From contig CAUJLY010000004.1 in NCBI GenBank assembly GCA_963281155.1, forward strand, positions 2,666,001-2,730,000: 64,000 bases of DNA, in the 5' to 3' direction. This DNA is from Rhabditophanes sp. KR3021 (taxonomy: Eukaryota; Nematoda; Chromadorea; Rhabditida; Alloionematidae). The position numbers and the translations under genes were made by a program. The notes under the pieces are model-generated. The model was not told the origin of the DNA, did not search any database, and saw only the letters and a program-made list of their open reading frames with translations. Positions 12,286 to 24,527 of the stretch are shown here, one piece after another; position 1 is the first letter of the stretch, and every line of letters begins with the position of its first letter.

Positions 12286-13536
12286 ATGTTCGCTACTATC
12301 CAAAACTCCTTCCTTGACACTACCTTCGTCCAACCAACTTTCCAAGTCACTGCTGATGGTAACACACCAACAGTCTTTGCTACCTCTGAAAACGCTACCA
12401 TAACGCTCGACCAGCTCGATACTGGCTCACCGTTGCTTCCCCAAACGGACTTAGCTTTGCAAGGTCTCACCAGCCCTCTCGCCTGTGCCACTTTCACCAC
12501 CGCCCTTGCCTACGGTGAAGAACAATGCTTTAGGCCATCTATTGAACAAAGAAACGTGCCCACCAATATCGTTTGGAACGTACCGACCATTTGGCAATCC
12601 ACTACCGGCCTCCCCACCTTCATGTATTGCTCCTGTTGTGGGTCTGGGGGAAATCGCAACAATTCCATGCAAAACCAATCAACAGTACATCTTCGTTCCT
12701 GTGATAAACACCACTGCTCCAAGGTAAAAATAAAAAGATATTTTCTTGAAACTAGGGGCCAAATAGGGAGTAGTATGTCTAAGATGACTATGCTTTACTT
12801 AAAGTTCAAACTATTGTCATGACATTAAATAGTTTTAACTGATATTTAAAAGGTCTTACAGCAAAGATCGATATGCATATAATTGCACCAAAAAATTCAT
12901 TCACAAAAAGACATTTAAATATATTAATAAAATTACAGAAGCGAGTCTCAAAACGTTATTGAGTTCAACGGTGAAAAATCGTCTCCCTATCTTAATCAAA
13001 ACACAACCACACAACAGCCACAACAATCATATTCTCCTCCACATTTCTATTATGAAACTCCCGCCGACTATGAAATGCCCCTTTCGTTGGACGGATCATA
13101 TAACTTTTCATCTACATCATCACCATCAAACCAATTCCAGTGGATTGATGCTTTAATTCTTGAAACTAAGGAAGAACTAAAAGCAGAAACTCACATCCCC
13201 TCAAACCTTAAACGTAAAACTTCCTCTGTTTCGAGCGATACCTCGTCTGGATGCTGCTCAAGTTGCTCTTGCGATTCCTCTTGTGCTTGCGGTTCAAAAA
13301 AATCGAAAAAGTATTCTCTCCGTGGCTTGACAGCCGAAGAAATCGCCATGCGCAAGAAAGAGCAAAATAAGGTTGCCGCACAACGATATCGCCAAAAACA
13401 AAAGGAAGTCACATCAGCAGAATCTCAGGAAATTTCTTTTTTAACACAGCGTAACGCCGTTCTCATCGAACAAGCCACTTCTTTAGAAAAAGAAATCGAC
13501 GAGATGAAAGCTCTGATGATGAATTACATGAGATGA
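12286..13536 (+). CDS. ATF4-type bZIP transcription factor 2
   Basis: Best model: exons 12286-12358, 12474-12723 and 12939-13536, 306 aa. The last exon carries WIDALILETKEELKAE, a Cys/Ser patch, the basic region RKKEQNKVAAQRYRQKQK and a zipper to the stop; EQNKxAAxRYRQK is the ATF4 signature. Known role of ATF4: amino-acid and ER-stress transcription. The donor at 12723 is phase 2, so exon 2 must be read in the frame with FVPVINTTAPR, not the frame of ATG 12286. Intron 12359-12473 (G|GTAACA...CACCAG) fixes this. However, the first frame stays open straight through to 12822 (178 codons), so a one-base assembly error or a real second product must be considered. Confidence 0.75.
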
Positions 13537-13636
13537 TGTCATAATATATTTCTTAATCTTTACACAAATTACTCTCTCTTTAAACATCTTTATTTTTTAA
13601 TTTTCCTACAATCTAGTGGTGTGCGTAAATAAATAT

Positions 13637-13735
13637 TATTATTCTTAAATAGACTCTTGTACTACATTTTATTATTCTTAAATAGACTCTCGTACAAACC
13701 TTTATTATTCTTAAAAAGATTCTCGTATAGTCTGG
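13637..13735 (+). repeat. three-copy tandem repeat, ~36-bp period
   Basis: ATTATTCTTAAATAGACTCT-type units recur three times (near 13640, 13673 and 13703), each followed by CGTAC/TGTAC-like text. It lies just behind bZIP 2, about 150 bp before the 3' end of the GPCR gene. Confidence 0.75.
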
Positions 13736-13887
13736 TACTTGTCATCAATTACTATACGTGACCGATGGTTTATCCAATTCTTAACAAAAGGGTAAGCAAA
13801 TAGTCTTTTTTTATTTACAAATTAATACATTGTCATGGTGGAACGTTATTATAAGAGGGTGGTATATGATATCTTTTGACCCGTATT

Positions 13888-15299
13888 TTAAATCAGGTGA
13901 TCTTCGGTAGATGGAGCATGTAGTGACGAGGTCCGTGTTTTCATCTGAAGAGTAGCTGCGGATGATGACATCAAATCTCGATGTGACTTCATAAGCATTC
14001 GGAAGGATTCTTTTAATAGACTGCGATATCTCTTTGACACCAGACAGTATAGTAGAAAATTTAAGGAAGCATTCAAGAAGACCAGCTGAAATAATTAAAA
14101 ATTAGATATATCCAAAATACAGTAAGCAAATTGTTTCGAGTAATAAAAATGATATGGGGTTTGTCTGAGATTTGTTGGTAAAGTTAGATTGTTTTCAACA
14201 ATAAAATATTGCTTGCAATAACACAAAATTGTTATAATGCAAAATTGTAATAAATAATAAAAATGGTTGTAATAAAAAATAATGTTGTGAAACATACCAA
14301 CTGACTGATGCATGTATATTTGACTGCAAAAGTATTGTAATGTCCCAAATATTCATACAGCAAACGAGCAGGAGCTTGTGGAGCTACGCAAATAAACAAC
14401 ATACCAACAACTGAAAATAAGATGGCATTTGCATTTCGATGCTTGTTAGATTGATAGTTTTGTCCCGAGTTAAGTAATCTTGCAGACTGAGCACTAGGCG
14501 AAATCTGTTGTTGCTGTCTCAAATCTTTGTTGATCATATTTCTAATAGTCCAAATGATTCTAATATTTAAAATCAACAAGGCAACTATAGGAACAATGTT
14601 AAACAAAAATAAAGCAGAATAATCCATGATTTTGTAATAAAATTGCAGTGGAGCTATTTGTGTGATTGAGATTACAAAATAAGAATGATTACCACTATGA
14701 TCGTAGCAATCATTTACTTTGTAAGCAAGAGGCCATTGTAACGAAAAGAAAAATGAAAAGATGATGCAAAATATAATGGTTTTGTTTGTTGATATTCCAG
14801 GTGGTTTGACAGCTAATGGATAGCAAACATTCATAAATCTTTCAAAATTAAAAGCAACAACCAGAAGGACAGATGATTTGTAAAAAGTTGAGGCAAAGGT
14901 TCGAATGTAGAGCACTAATTTAGTGTAGATTTCATTGATCACCGGAGAAGACAGTAGCGAACGTATTGACATTGGGGTAATCTCCAACACGGCGAAAAAT
15001 AAGAATAAACAGTCGCAAATAGCTAATGTCAATAGTAGTTTTCTTGAAGGAATCCGTTTAGAAGAGGGATTATATGTTAACACAAACACATTTACTAGAT
15101 TACATGAAATTCCGAGGAAGGCGATGATCGGAAGGCATATTGCATTCGTCCACCAAGCAATATCTAATGTTTCCTAAATATAACTAATAAAACAATATAA
15201 GCTGGATTAACTAACTTCTTCGGTTTCATGAGCTTTATGTGGTATTATGGTGCATGCATTCCACGTATCTCCCAATAACCCCTCGTTTACAGCAGCCAT
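13888..15299 (-). CDS. Rhodopsin-family neuropeptide-type GPCR
   Basis: Exons 15299-15216, 15173-14298 and 14085-13888, 385 aa, all joins phase 0. TM1 has GISCNLVNVFVL with the class A Asn; TM2 reads LLLTLAICDCLFLFF; TM3 ends FNFERFMNVCYPL with ERF in place of DRY; TM6 is VVGMLFICVAPQAPARLL; TM7 is LVFLNASLNFLLYCL with NASLNFLLY replacing NPxxY. The layout resembles FMRFamide-receptor-like nematode peptide receptors (FRPR/DMSR type), but the ligand is unknown. The tail is Ser/Thr-rich. Intron 1 is 42 nt. Confidence 0.8.
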
Positions 15300-17597
15300 A
15301 TTGTTAACAAATAGATATAATTGTGCTAGTATTAATTGTCTGGGTATGTTAATATAAGTACTTCCAAAAATTATTCTTTTCTGTTAAATGAAATTAGCAA
15401 ATATTCATTGATAAGTAAGTGTATGTTTCAATTAGCAAAATGTGACAGTCCAAATGAACGAAAATAACTTTATCACACCAATTCGAGATAGAAAGCCCTG
15501 TCACAAGTTTCGAAATGCTAAGAGATAGACATAAATAATCCTCGTATCTCCCTCCTTTCGATGTGGTCTTATGCACACAATCAACAACTAAACTCCTTCG
15601 TTACCTCTATATCGTATCATTGACAAATAAAAGTCTTTACATCCAAGTTTAACTGACAATTTGTACAATATATAATTTGGTTCGAACAAATTTCCTTTTT
15701 GTTGAACTGTGTCGGCCGGACCTCCGCACATACACAATCACGTTTTAGAATATCACTTATATTTGGGAACTCTTGGTTTAGTTGACAATGAATATTATTA
15801 AAAAATTAAGAATACAATGCACAATATTTAGAATATGTCCATTGAACTGCTTATTTAATACGAAGAATGTTTTCATCTAAATGTTTGGTATTGGGAATAC
15901 ATTTGAAGATGACTTTATGAATGGACAAATAATTTGCCAACTCGTTGCAATAACCTTCTTAGCTTTTCAACACATAAAGCACTTTTCTTGATTTTGTAAA
16001 TAACAAGAGAAGGAATTGTTATTTATATTCACTATTGTCTTGGTAAATATTTTTGAATTTACAACAAACTTGATTTCTTTAAAAAGCATTTCAATTGAAT
16101 AATGCCGCCATATGATCAACAACTTTGTTTTAGTCCTGAATGACATAAAATCCCATAACTGAATTCTTGTAAACTTATCTTTTACTGTTAATTGACAGCA
16201 TTTTGAGAAATTGGATAATTATGTTAGATAAACTTTTAAGAATGAAAAGCATACCTTTTCAACAACATTTGCATGCGCCATATTTATGGCATTTTGTTAT
16301 TAACATGAATCCAAATATTCTGTACTGATTTTGATAAGGTTTCAATACGCATACCGCAATTGGTTGTTCTCAATGTCAACAAGTAACATACTCATGGTAA
16401 TTCTCTGTTAATTTATCTTTCTCAACAAACTATTGTTTGCTAAACTTCACCAGCTATTTTTGACTTTATGGAGGAATATGACAACTTGATTCAAGAAATA
16501 CCTTATAATTTGATTACTAGACTCTGGTATATCTTTACAAATATGATCTAAATAGAATTTGCCGTAGATATGCATTTACCATACCCAATATACTTATCAG
16601 GACACTGAATTAATGATTGGTCAAAGATGATAGAGATATTGAAGTTAACTTTGATGATTAGATCGAATATACTGTTGCAAATATATTTTCTCTCATGGAG
16701 AATATGTGAGTCCAAAAACTGCCACACAATGCACAAGTAGATTTCATGTATGAGGATATGTCGGCTTATGAAGTAAAGTAGATGCAATGTCTTGTTCCCA
16801 GATTTGATGAAATTAATAAATATGCAAAATAATTGGACAAGTTCTTCTAACAAGAAAATTTGTGAGAGAATGGATGATTTTGAAGGGACGACAATTTCAT
16901 AGAATATAGTTGATTCTTATTTATATCCAAAAATACTGGACTTAATGGAACAATATTTACTTAAAGTGGAATTATTAAATATCTGTTCATTGATAAGATT
17001 CGGACTTCTGTAGCGTTTTTGTTTATAATGAAATATTATCAAGAAATAAAAATGCTGTTAAATCTAGGAATTATGCAAAAGTTGTAGCAAAAAGAATCTC
17101 TAATGCATTCAAGCTTCTTTGGAAGAGGATTCAGAATGGGTAACATAATGCCAAATTGTATTTGTTATAACATTTCACGATGATTTACAACTAATGTGGT
17201 AAAATATGGTGCATTTCATCAAGAAAAGTATGATAACAGGACGAGATCACATTTGCCAAACCTATTTTAAACGTACTCAACTATCCCAAAATAAATGTTA
17301 TTTCCGTTGGATCAAGAAAATTAGGTGATCATAGGATTGTTTAAATAATAACATTTATAAATTATTAGCAATTTTATTTGTTTATTAAGTCATTTTATTC
17401 ATCCATTGCATAGTTTATACTTATTTGCAAAGATAACTCATTTTACATTAAGGTCAACTGTTAATCATAAAGCTGTGTAACTGGTGTTATTTGGATAAAC
17501 GAAGACGCGGCCTAAGCTATTCGATTCCAATCTCATTTATAAAAGCATCTTGTGCATTTTAATAATAATTTTTTTGCATTAATAAATTTTTATTATA
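15300..17597. other. 2.3-kb gene-poor region, possible decayed coding sequence
   Basis: No intact gene. Between about 16460 and 17120 the plus strand shows runs of codon-like text broken by stops, for example VDSYLYPKILDLMEQYLL near 16908 and EEYDNLIQEIPYNLITRLW near 16471. This could be a pseudogene or chance. The minus-strand open frame at 16548-16853 lies over it and has no family features. Confidence 0.35.
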
Positions 17598-18470
17598 ATG
17601 CTAGCCAGAACATCTGAATTAGATGGCGAAAATGGCACAAAACCTATTTACGGAATTGTTATTATTGCCGATCAAAACAAGGCTCCTACTCATTTTACTC
17701 CAATAATCAAAACATTCGATGACTCATCAGATGCCGATTTATGGAAGGAAAGCGGATTTATGTCTTTTCTCAATAGACCGGTTAGATATTTATGTGTATC
17801 AAAGACACAAATCAATGGAGTAAGTCCCGTGATTTGGTTTCTTTTATTACTAATTATTACTTCAAATTACTTTTAGCAATCAGAAATTTTGCATGACATT
17901 CAAATAACTAAGGAAGACGCAGTTATTCCTCATGGCTTTACTGAAATAAGTGCAACATCTGATTCCAGGGAAAGGTCCTTGCGTAAAAGGAGATTATTAG
18001 TCAGTTTTCTACCAAAAGAAAGGATCATTGATGCCATAACTGAAATTATTATTGTCAAGTCAAAAAAACCGTATCGTGGTTATACGCCAGCCGGAGAAAT
18101 CGATGGACTCTATATTTGGTATAAGGCAACACCAATTAATGTCTGTATTACTGGTATGTCAAAAAGTATCTCCAATCCCGTCTTAGACAACACTTTATAT
18201 CCAAACTTGCCGACTCCTTCCAATTCAATTGGCAACCATATGAATGATTACAACAACTTGGCCAATGATGTTCATTCTTTTACTATTAAGACAGTGGATG
18301 AGAAACAAAAAATTGTTCAAAAAGTTCCATTTGTGTTAAATGATTTAATTGTAAGCAATGATAAGACAAGCTCAAGACATAGCAACAATATTCCGGAAAT
18401 CCCCTATTTGAAATCACTTAATATTGACAATTATAAATTTGATTTGGAAAGATCTATTTTATCCATGTAA
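17598..18470 (+). CDS. MVB12: ESCRT-I subunit MVB12 (MABP and UMA-type ends)
   Basis: Exons 17598-17819 and 17877-18470, 271 aa, phase-0 join over a 57-nt intron. The N-terminal MABP domain is plain: YGIVIIADQNKAPTHF, DADLWKESGFMS, RPVRYLCVSK, then RKRRLLVSFLPKE and PAGEIDGLYIWYKATP, as in MVB12A/B. The C-terminus has KVPFVLNDLI and IPYLKSLNIDNYKFDLERS, a UMA-like segment that binds the VPS23/VPS37/VPS28 core. Known role: endosomal sorting of ubiquitylated cargo into multivesicular bodies, membrane contact through MABP. The gene ends 126 nt from the convergent TRMT10C stop. Confidence 0.88.
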
Positions 18471-18534
18471 AACTTTACTTTGTATTTAAGCTATGTATTA
18501 AATAAATTTTTAATTACTCCTTACAATCAATCAA

Positions 18535-18603
18535 ATATTTATAACAATTAAGTAACTAATTTTTAACAATCAAGTAAACAATTTATAACAATCGGGTTAT
18601 TTG
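18535..18603 (+). repeat. three-copy 22-24-bp tandem repeat
   Basis: ATTTATAACAATTAAGTAAC-type units occur three times, ending inside the last codons of TRMT10C, in the convergent 3'-3' gap with MVB12. Confidence 0.65.
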
Positions 18604-20532
18604 TCTAATCTTTCATCTACAGCTTTGATAACTTTTCTATCATACGATCTTATAACATCATGTAACGTCCTTTTATTTTTATCAGTGGTGTCCTTTGTAT
18701 TTCGAACCGGAATGTGTATTTTTAACGTTTCTTCCCAGTCATTGTTAGAATCATGAAGGTCCTGTAGAATGATAATGATTAAATGTAAGTACTGTTTGAT
18801 TTTAAATGTATTTATTTTGTGCTTCGTCAAATATTTATATCACCCATGACAATTCAATTTTTATGTTTATTAGAATAAAATGTTGTTCTAAGAGGATGTT
18901 AATCGGAAGAGCGTTTTTTAATTGACGTTTAAATTAGCTTCGTCATTACAAATTTTTACTCCCTTAATTTGATAAGTCAAATATGAAACGACCAAATGAT
19001 AATCTCAAGTTAATTACAAGGAAGTAACAGCCAAGTACGGCATCCTTTTACAAGTCGGTATTAGCACCAGAATTCCATCAAAAGAACGATTTATAGAAAA
19101 TTTCAATAAAATGAAGGATTGTGTAAATCTTGATGTTCTATCGAGCTTACTTTTTAAAAAGAGTAAAGCTATCTATACAACTAATCAGGCTCATCAAAAA
19201 GTAATGGAAGTACTGATTTTGAAGTGTCTATGTCTTGTTAGATCTATCTTTTCATCTGAATATCAATGAGTTGACCTTTCATCAATTTATGATATTAATC
19301 TTCTACTGTGGCGTTGCCGGAAATGTCGGAAAGAGATTCGATGAGCATATTTGTTATTGTATGGACAATCTCACATATTGTTCTCAGTAACATGCATGAA
19401 AACGTAAAGAATAGTACTGAGTGATATGCCTGCTTTTAATATTCCCCTTTCCTAATAAATGTTTTGATTTCATTATCCATGGTTGGTTTAAAAATTACCT
19501 AAAATTAAAATTAAATTAGGTAAGGTCAACAAGGAAGCACAAAACCTGTAGAATGCCAACAACGGCCGTTAATGTCAAGTATTTAGTGCCACTTTTCCAT
19601 TTAACATATTTATCTAGTGGTAATTTGGCACATTTGACTTTATCCATAGTTGCTGCTTCTAAAGATGCCTTTTTCGGAATGTTATTTTCAACAACGCGAT
19701 CAACAATACCACCGATTACAAAAATTTCATCTCCATTAACACTTTCAAGTTCTTCCTCCCCATCTGGACTCAAATAAATGATTTTGTCTTTATCATAAAG
19801 ATCCAAATAATTTTTACTACTTCTGTCAACCAGACAATTCCCACTATTCATCAATTCAATATGATTCATTGCTCGCTCATTGACATGATCATCAAAATTA
19901 ACAAACGTCATTGGCCAAGGATCTTGCCGATTCCGGTTGTCAGCAATCAAATATTGCAATTGCATGGTCGTTAAATTTTGTCCTCTCACTGACAATTGCG
20001 ACAGATATCTGCAATCCACAACAAGTTTAGGTGTTTCATTTAAGACCCAATTTTGGTAATATTTTTGATTCTGCAATAAAGTACATTTTCTGTCAATTTG
20101 TGAATAATGGAGATCAAATAACTCCTGATAATCTTTATCTTCCTTTACCGCTAATTCAACATTCCTTTTCACCTTCTTTTCGGACTTTAAAACATCTTTT
20201 AACTTCAATATTTCTTTCTTTTTCATAAACTTGATCTGATCAAAAATTTGTTTTGTATTGCAACAATTCATTAACAAATTCCAATCTTTGTCGCTTATTT
20301 TGGATGGGAAAAAATCATAATAACCACTAATTGTCTGGACACTTGCAATAGTTTTATCCAGCAGAACTAACCTTTCACTGTCTAATTTGGATTTAAATTC
20401 TTGGCTTGGTAAATTTTTTTTCTCTAGTTTGATTCCATTCCAAACAACTAGTTTGTCAATTTTAAAGAGCGACCTATTTTTGTTCAAATAGTTCCCAATT
20501 AAAGTTCTGGCCTTCTCAAAAACAAACGACAT
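18597..20532 (-). CDS. TRMT10C: Mitochondrial tRNA m1R9 methyltransferase / RNase P subunit 1
   Basis: Exons 20532-19546 and 18761-18597, 383 aa (human MRPP1 403), phase-0 join ILQ|DLHDSNNDW. The TRM10 SPOUT domain is recognisable from DCRYLSQLSVRGQN on: IIYLSPDGEEELESV, DEIFVIGGIVDRVVE and LPLDKYVKWKSGTKYLTL. The N-terminus (MSFVFEKARTLIGNYLNKNR) is basic and amphipathic, fitting import into mitochondria. Known role: with the SDR5C1 and PRORP partners it methylates position 9 and helps 5' cleavage of mitochondrial tRNA precursors. I chose ATG 20532; the frame extends upstream without another ATG. It follows RPP30 by 143 nt on the same strand, in operon-like spacing. Confidence 0.88.
19003..19269 (+). 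other. open, start-less plus-strand stretch inside TRMT10C intron
   Basis: 88 open codons in antisense to the 784-nt intron, between TAA 19000 and TGA 19267, with balanced composition (for example NKMKDCVNLDVLSSLLFKKS). No proper start or known domain. Just behind it comes WRCRKCRKEIR in another frame. It may be a relic of an inserted gene or chance. Confidence 0.25.
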
Positions 20533-20675
20533 CAAACTACTATAATACAATTTCGCTATAATATGGTTTGACTATAATAAAATTTCATTATAATAAATTT
20601 TATAAGAAAAGAACAACGAATTTAGAAATAAAAAATGAAACAACAACATTTGAAAATAACAATATGAATACATCT

Positions 20676-21732
20676 CTATTTACTGATTTGCTCATCAAAA
20701 AATGGAATGGCAGATAATTTATCCAAACAAATAACATCCCCGAATTTTTGATTCCCCTTGGTTAGAGGAACTTCGAGAATAGAACATTTAATAGTGGCAC
20801 GAGAAGCGGATCTTTGGAGAATCAGTTTTGTATTATCAGTAACAAATTTTCGGGCAAACCTTGCCTCAACGCCAAAGAGACAAGTAATATTGATGGTGTC
20901 GTAAGGTCCACGCAATTCTGAGATTTCTTCGGCTCCACTCGATAGAATAACGTTCTTTCCACGATTGAAGACATTGAACAATAATCTCGAATTTGTGATG
21001 AGATTTTGTCTAGCTTCCCGGTTTCTAAGAGCTGAACTATAGATTATTTCGAATGTTAAACCTCCATCATAGGCAACAGCTTGAAGTGCCTTGCTCTTAC
21101 CCAGCCATTGAGCTTTCCCTTCAGAATGATCACACGTAATAATGTCTACACACGTACCCTTTTTCCCAATGGTTGTCAAAATATCCAGTGACTGTGGTCT
21201 GACGGCAACAATGTCAAACTTCGCCACTTTCGGATTATTTTGTAGCCTGAAGACTGATGTTGATTCCGTCAGATCGCAAGTTAATCGCGAATATTGCCTA
21301 AATTTGATTCCTTGTCTGTCTAAATTTGTAAGATCTAACAGTTTTTCATCTACAACAAAAGGTTCCGGTAAAATTTCTTCCTCAGTTGGATGTCTGCTAT
21401 TCTTCTTTTTCGCTTTCTTGGCAGGTGGTTCTAAATTCTGAAAAGATATAATAAATAAGTAAGTAGTAAATAATTGTACTTGTAAACTAATAAGTAGCAG
21501 TCAAATCTAGTAATTATTTTGTTACGTAATTTAAAAATACGAATTGACATCTTTAACCATTGATATCTTTCACACTTACAGAATCCTTTTGATCTGGGCA
21601 AAAGAACATGCCTACATCGATGTTAATAGCTACCGCGGAGTAACCCATTTTGATGGCTCTTCTAACAAGGTTCACTGTTTTCTCTTTATTTCCTACATAT
21701 CTAATATTCAAGTCCGCAAAGGTTTCACTCAT
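20676..21732 (-). CDS. RPP30: RNase P/MRP subunit p30
   Basis: Exons 21732-21580 and 21437-20676, 304 aa (human 268), phase-0 join. The N-terminus has FADLNIRYVGNKEKTVNL and GYSAVAINIDVG, the start of the RPP30 TIM barrel. Exon 2 begins with a basic stretch, then FDIVAVRPQS, LTFEIIYSSALRNREARQ, FNVFNRGKNVILSSGAEE and ELRGPYDTINITCLFG, all near family consensus. Known role: protein subunit of nuclear RNase P and MRP, supporting 5' maturation of tRNA and rRNA processing. It is the upstream member of a tight pair with TRMT10C and diverges from RAB6. Confidence 0.92.
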
Positions 21733-22097
21733 TTCTGTGGGTAGTACCTTCTCTCTTTTTGACCTGCAAAACAATATAAATTGAGTCAACACACAATGAC
21801 ATAACCTGCGATTCACGAGATCGCAAAAAAGCTTTAATATCAACAAGTAATAGGCCAACCTTTTTACAAAAATTACACGACCAATGGACAAAATTACTAA
21901 AAAGTCATTCAAATAAACTTTAACTTTATATCTTATAAATTTTAAATACTATTTTGTACGATCAAACTTCTCATTTAGGTAGCTAAATTCGAAAACAAGT
22001 TTTTAAATTGAATCATTTGATACAAAGTTGAATATTTGTGCATTCTAAGCATCTCTTTACTCCAATCACTGTTTACCAAGCCTTTCACCACGAAAAC

Positions 22098-22964
<867 letters not shown>

Positions 22965-23218
22965 AGGCCACGTTACTTGATGTTAATTGCTACACCATAT
23001 ACTCTAGAGAGGAAAACTCTAGCTCAAACCATATTTTAACTCCCTATTGCGCTTATGCTAAATCATATATAATATACACATAATTTATTCGTTTATAAAC
23101 CAACATCACCTATCTAGTAAAAGACTGGGGAACGATGTAATAATTGTACTTTTCAAGAGATAAAATTTATGTATAAACAAAAAAACAAAAGCGTTAAATT
23201 ATGTATTGTGAGTATCAA

Positions 23219-24395
23219 TTAATCCTTTTTAGGCAAAGCTGATAAAGGCTTTAAACCTGTTTTATTAGCCATACTTTCCATATCTTGAATTGTTTTAATA
23301 GGCTGCGGTGCTCGAACGTATCTCGTTGTATTTACATGTTGTGACCTGAGTTGAGAGGTAGAAGGCATTGGGTGTTTTATTATACGACTACCTAAAATGT
23401 GTCAAATAAGTAAAGTATCTAATTCAGGTTTTGTAATTTGCAACTAATAAATTAAATGTTGTAATTTCAACTTAATAAGTTAAATTTTGTAATATGTAAC
23501 TTGATTCAAGTTAAACAAATAAATGGATTACACACATTAGTATAATTCATAGTAATTCATGTGTAAAAAATTAAAACTTACGTTGCATAGAGTCAACTTG
23601 TGACTTAGGAACCATTTTCATTTCTCCTGTTGCGGTATTATGGTAAGGCACGGCATTTGATATATTTTTATAAGGTGGGTATTGAGTTCCGCCTGAATTA
23701 AATACTGATGAGGCGGTGGCTTGGTTTGAGTTTACTAATGATGGCATTGCCCTTTTAAGGCTTTGCTGGCGAGCAGGTATTAAACCAGTTTGGTGGCTGA
23801 TATCGGTGTGAGTCACATTTATTGGAGGGTGTCTGGCTACGTTGGGGGCACTTCGGCTAGGTACGGCCATTGGTCTTGGTATTGGTTTAATTTGATTCAT
23901 TTGACTTGGAGTAATCCTTTGATTGACTATTGCACGCGGCCTATTAAAATGAGTGTAGTTCATGACAGTGGGCATGGATATATTACTTTTCCTGATCATA
24001 TCACTCTTATTATGTTCTGTTTGTCGTTTTTGGATGTCCTTCGTGATTTCATCTAAATTATTTGAAAAGACCGTAATACATTCTTGTAACTTGTGAGTAT
24101 CCTGTTGTAACCACTGTTGACCTCCGGTTTCCTGGATTCCTTTGATTTGGTGAGCGATATCTCCTAACTTATTAAAACATATACTGGCAGTTTGAAATAG
24201 CTCTGTTACTTTCGAAGGAAAGATTTGTTTCTCCTCATTGGGATCTGATGTTTCCGCGTCGTCATCTTTATTTGAGTTGGTGCACGATCCTGGAAGATCT
24301 ATATGTTGTTCGGGCGTTAACTTGGGAGGTGTTTCTGAATCATGCAGATTTGATTGCTCAAAATCCTTGTCAGATTGTACCGCAATTTCGGACAT
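23219..24395 (-). CDS. BAP18: BAP18-like chromatin complex subunit (SANT-like)
   Basis: Exons 24395-23582 and 23391-23219, 328 aa, phase-1 join. Residues about 55-140 read PSKVTELFQTASICFNKLGD, then about 45 residues later TVFSNNLDEITKDIQKRQ, which parallels human BAP18 (KVGEIFSAAGAAFTKLGEL ... RFGDDLNHISCVIKERT), a SANT-like fold. The rest is longer than human BAP18 (172 aa), Pro/Ser/Asn-rich and low in structure. Known role: BAP18 joins MLL1/WDR5 and NURF complexes and reads H3K4me3 chromatin. The start sits directly behind CATCTTTTAG, 132 nt after the EMC10 stop. Confidence 0.7.
23432..23519 (+). repeat. three-copy ~29-bp tandem repeat in BAP18 intron
   Basis: TTTTGTAATTTGCAACTAAT-type units, each ending in a GTTAAA/ATTAAA-like end, are repeated three times with variation inside the 190-nt intron. 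Confidence 0.6.
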
Positions 24396-24527
24396 CTAAA
24401 AGATGATATAATAAAGACGATTAATTAATAAGACATTGCCTTGGCATAAATATGAAAATGAGTATGGAAACTCTTGATTAAGACAAGTTAAAAAATTAAT
24501 AATTATTATTAAAGCATAATACAAATT

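Noticed and set aside
12451..12722. Minus-strand open frames over the second bZIP gene
   Set aside because: Mirror of GC-richer coding sequence on the plus strand; no family features.
15394..15576. Minus-strand open frame near the GPCR promoter
   Set aside because: Short, no splice context or domain.
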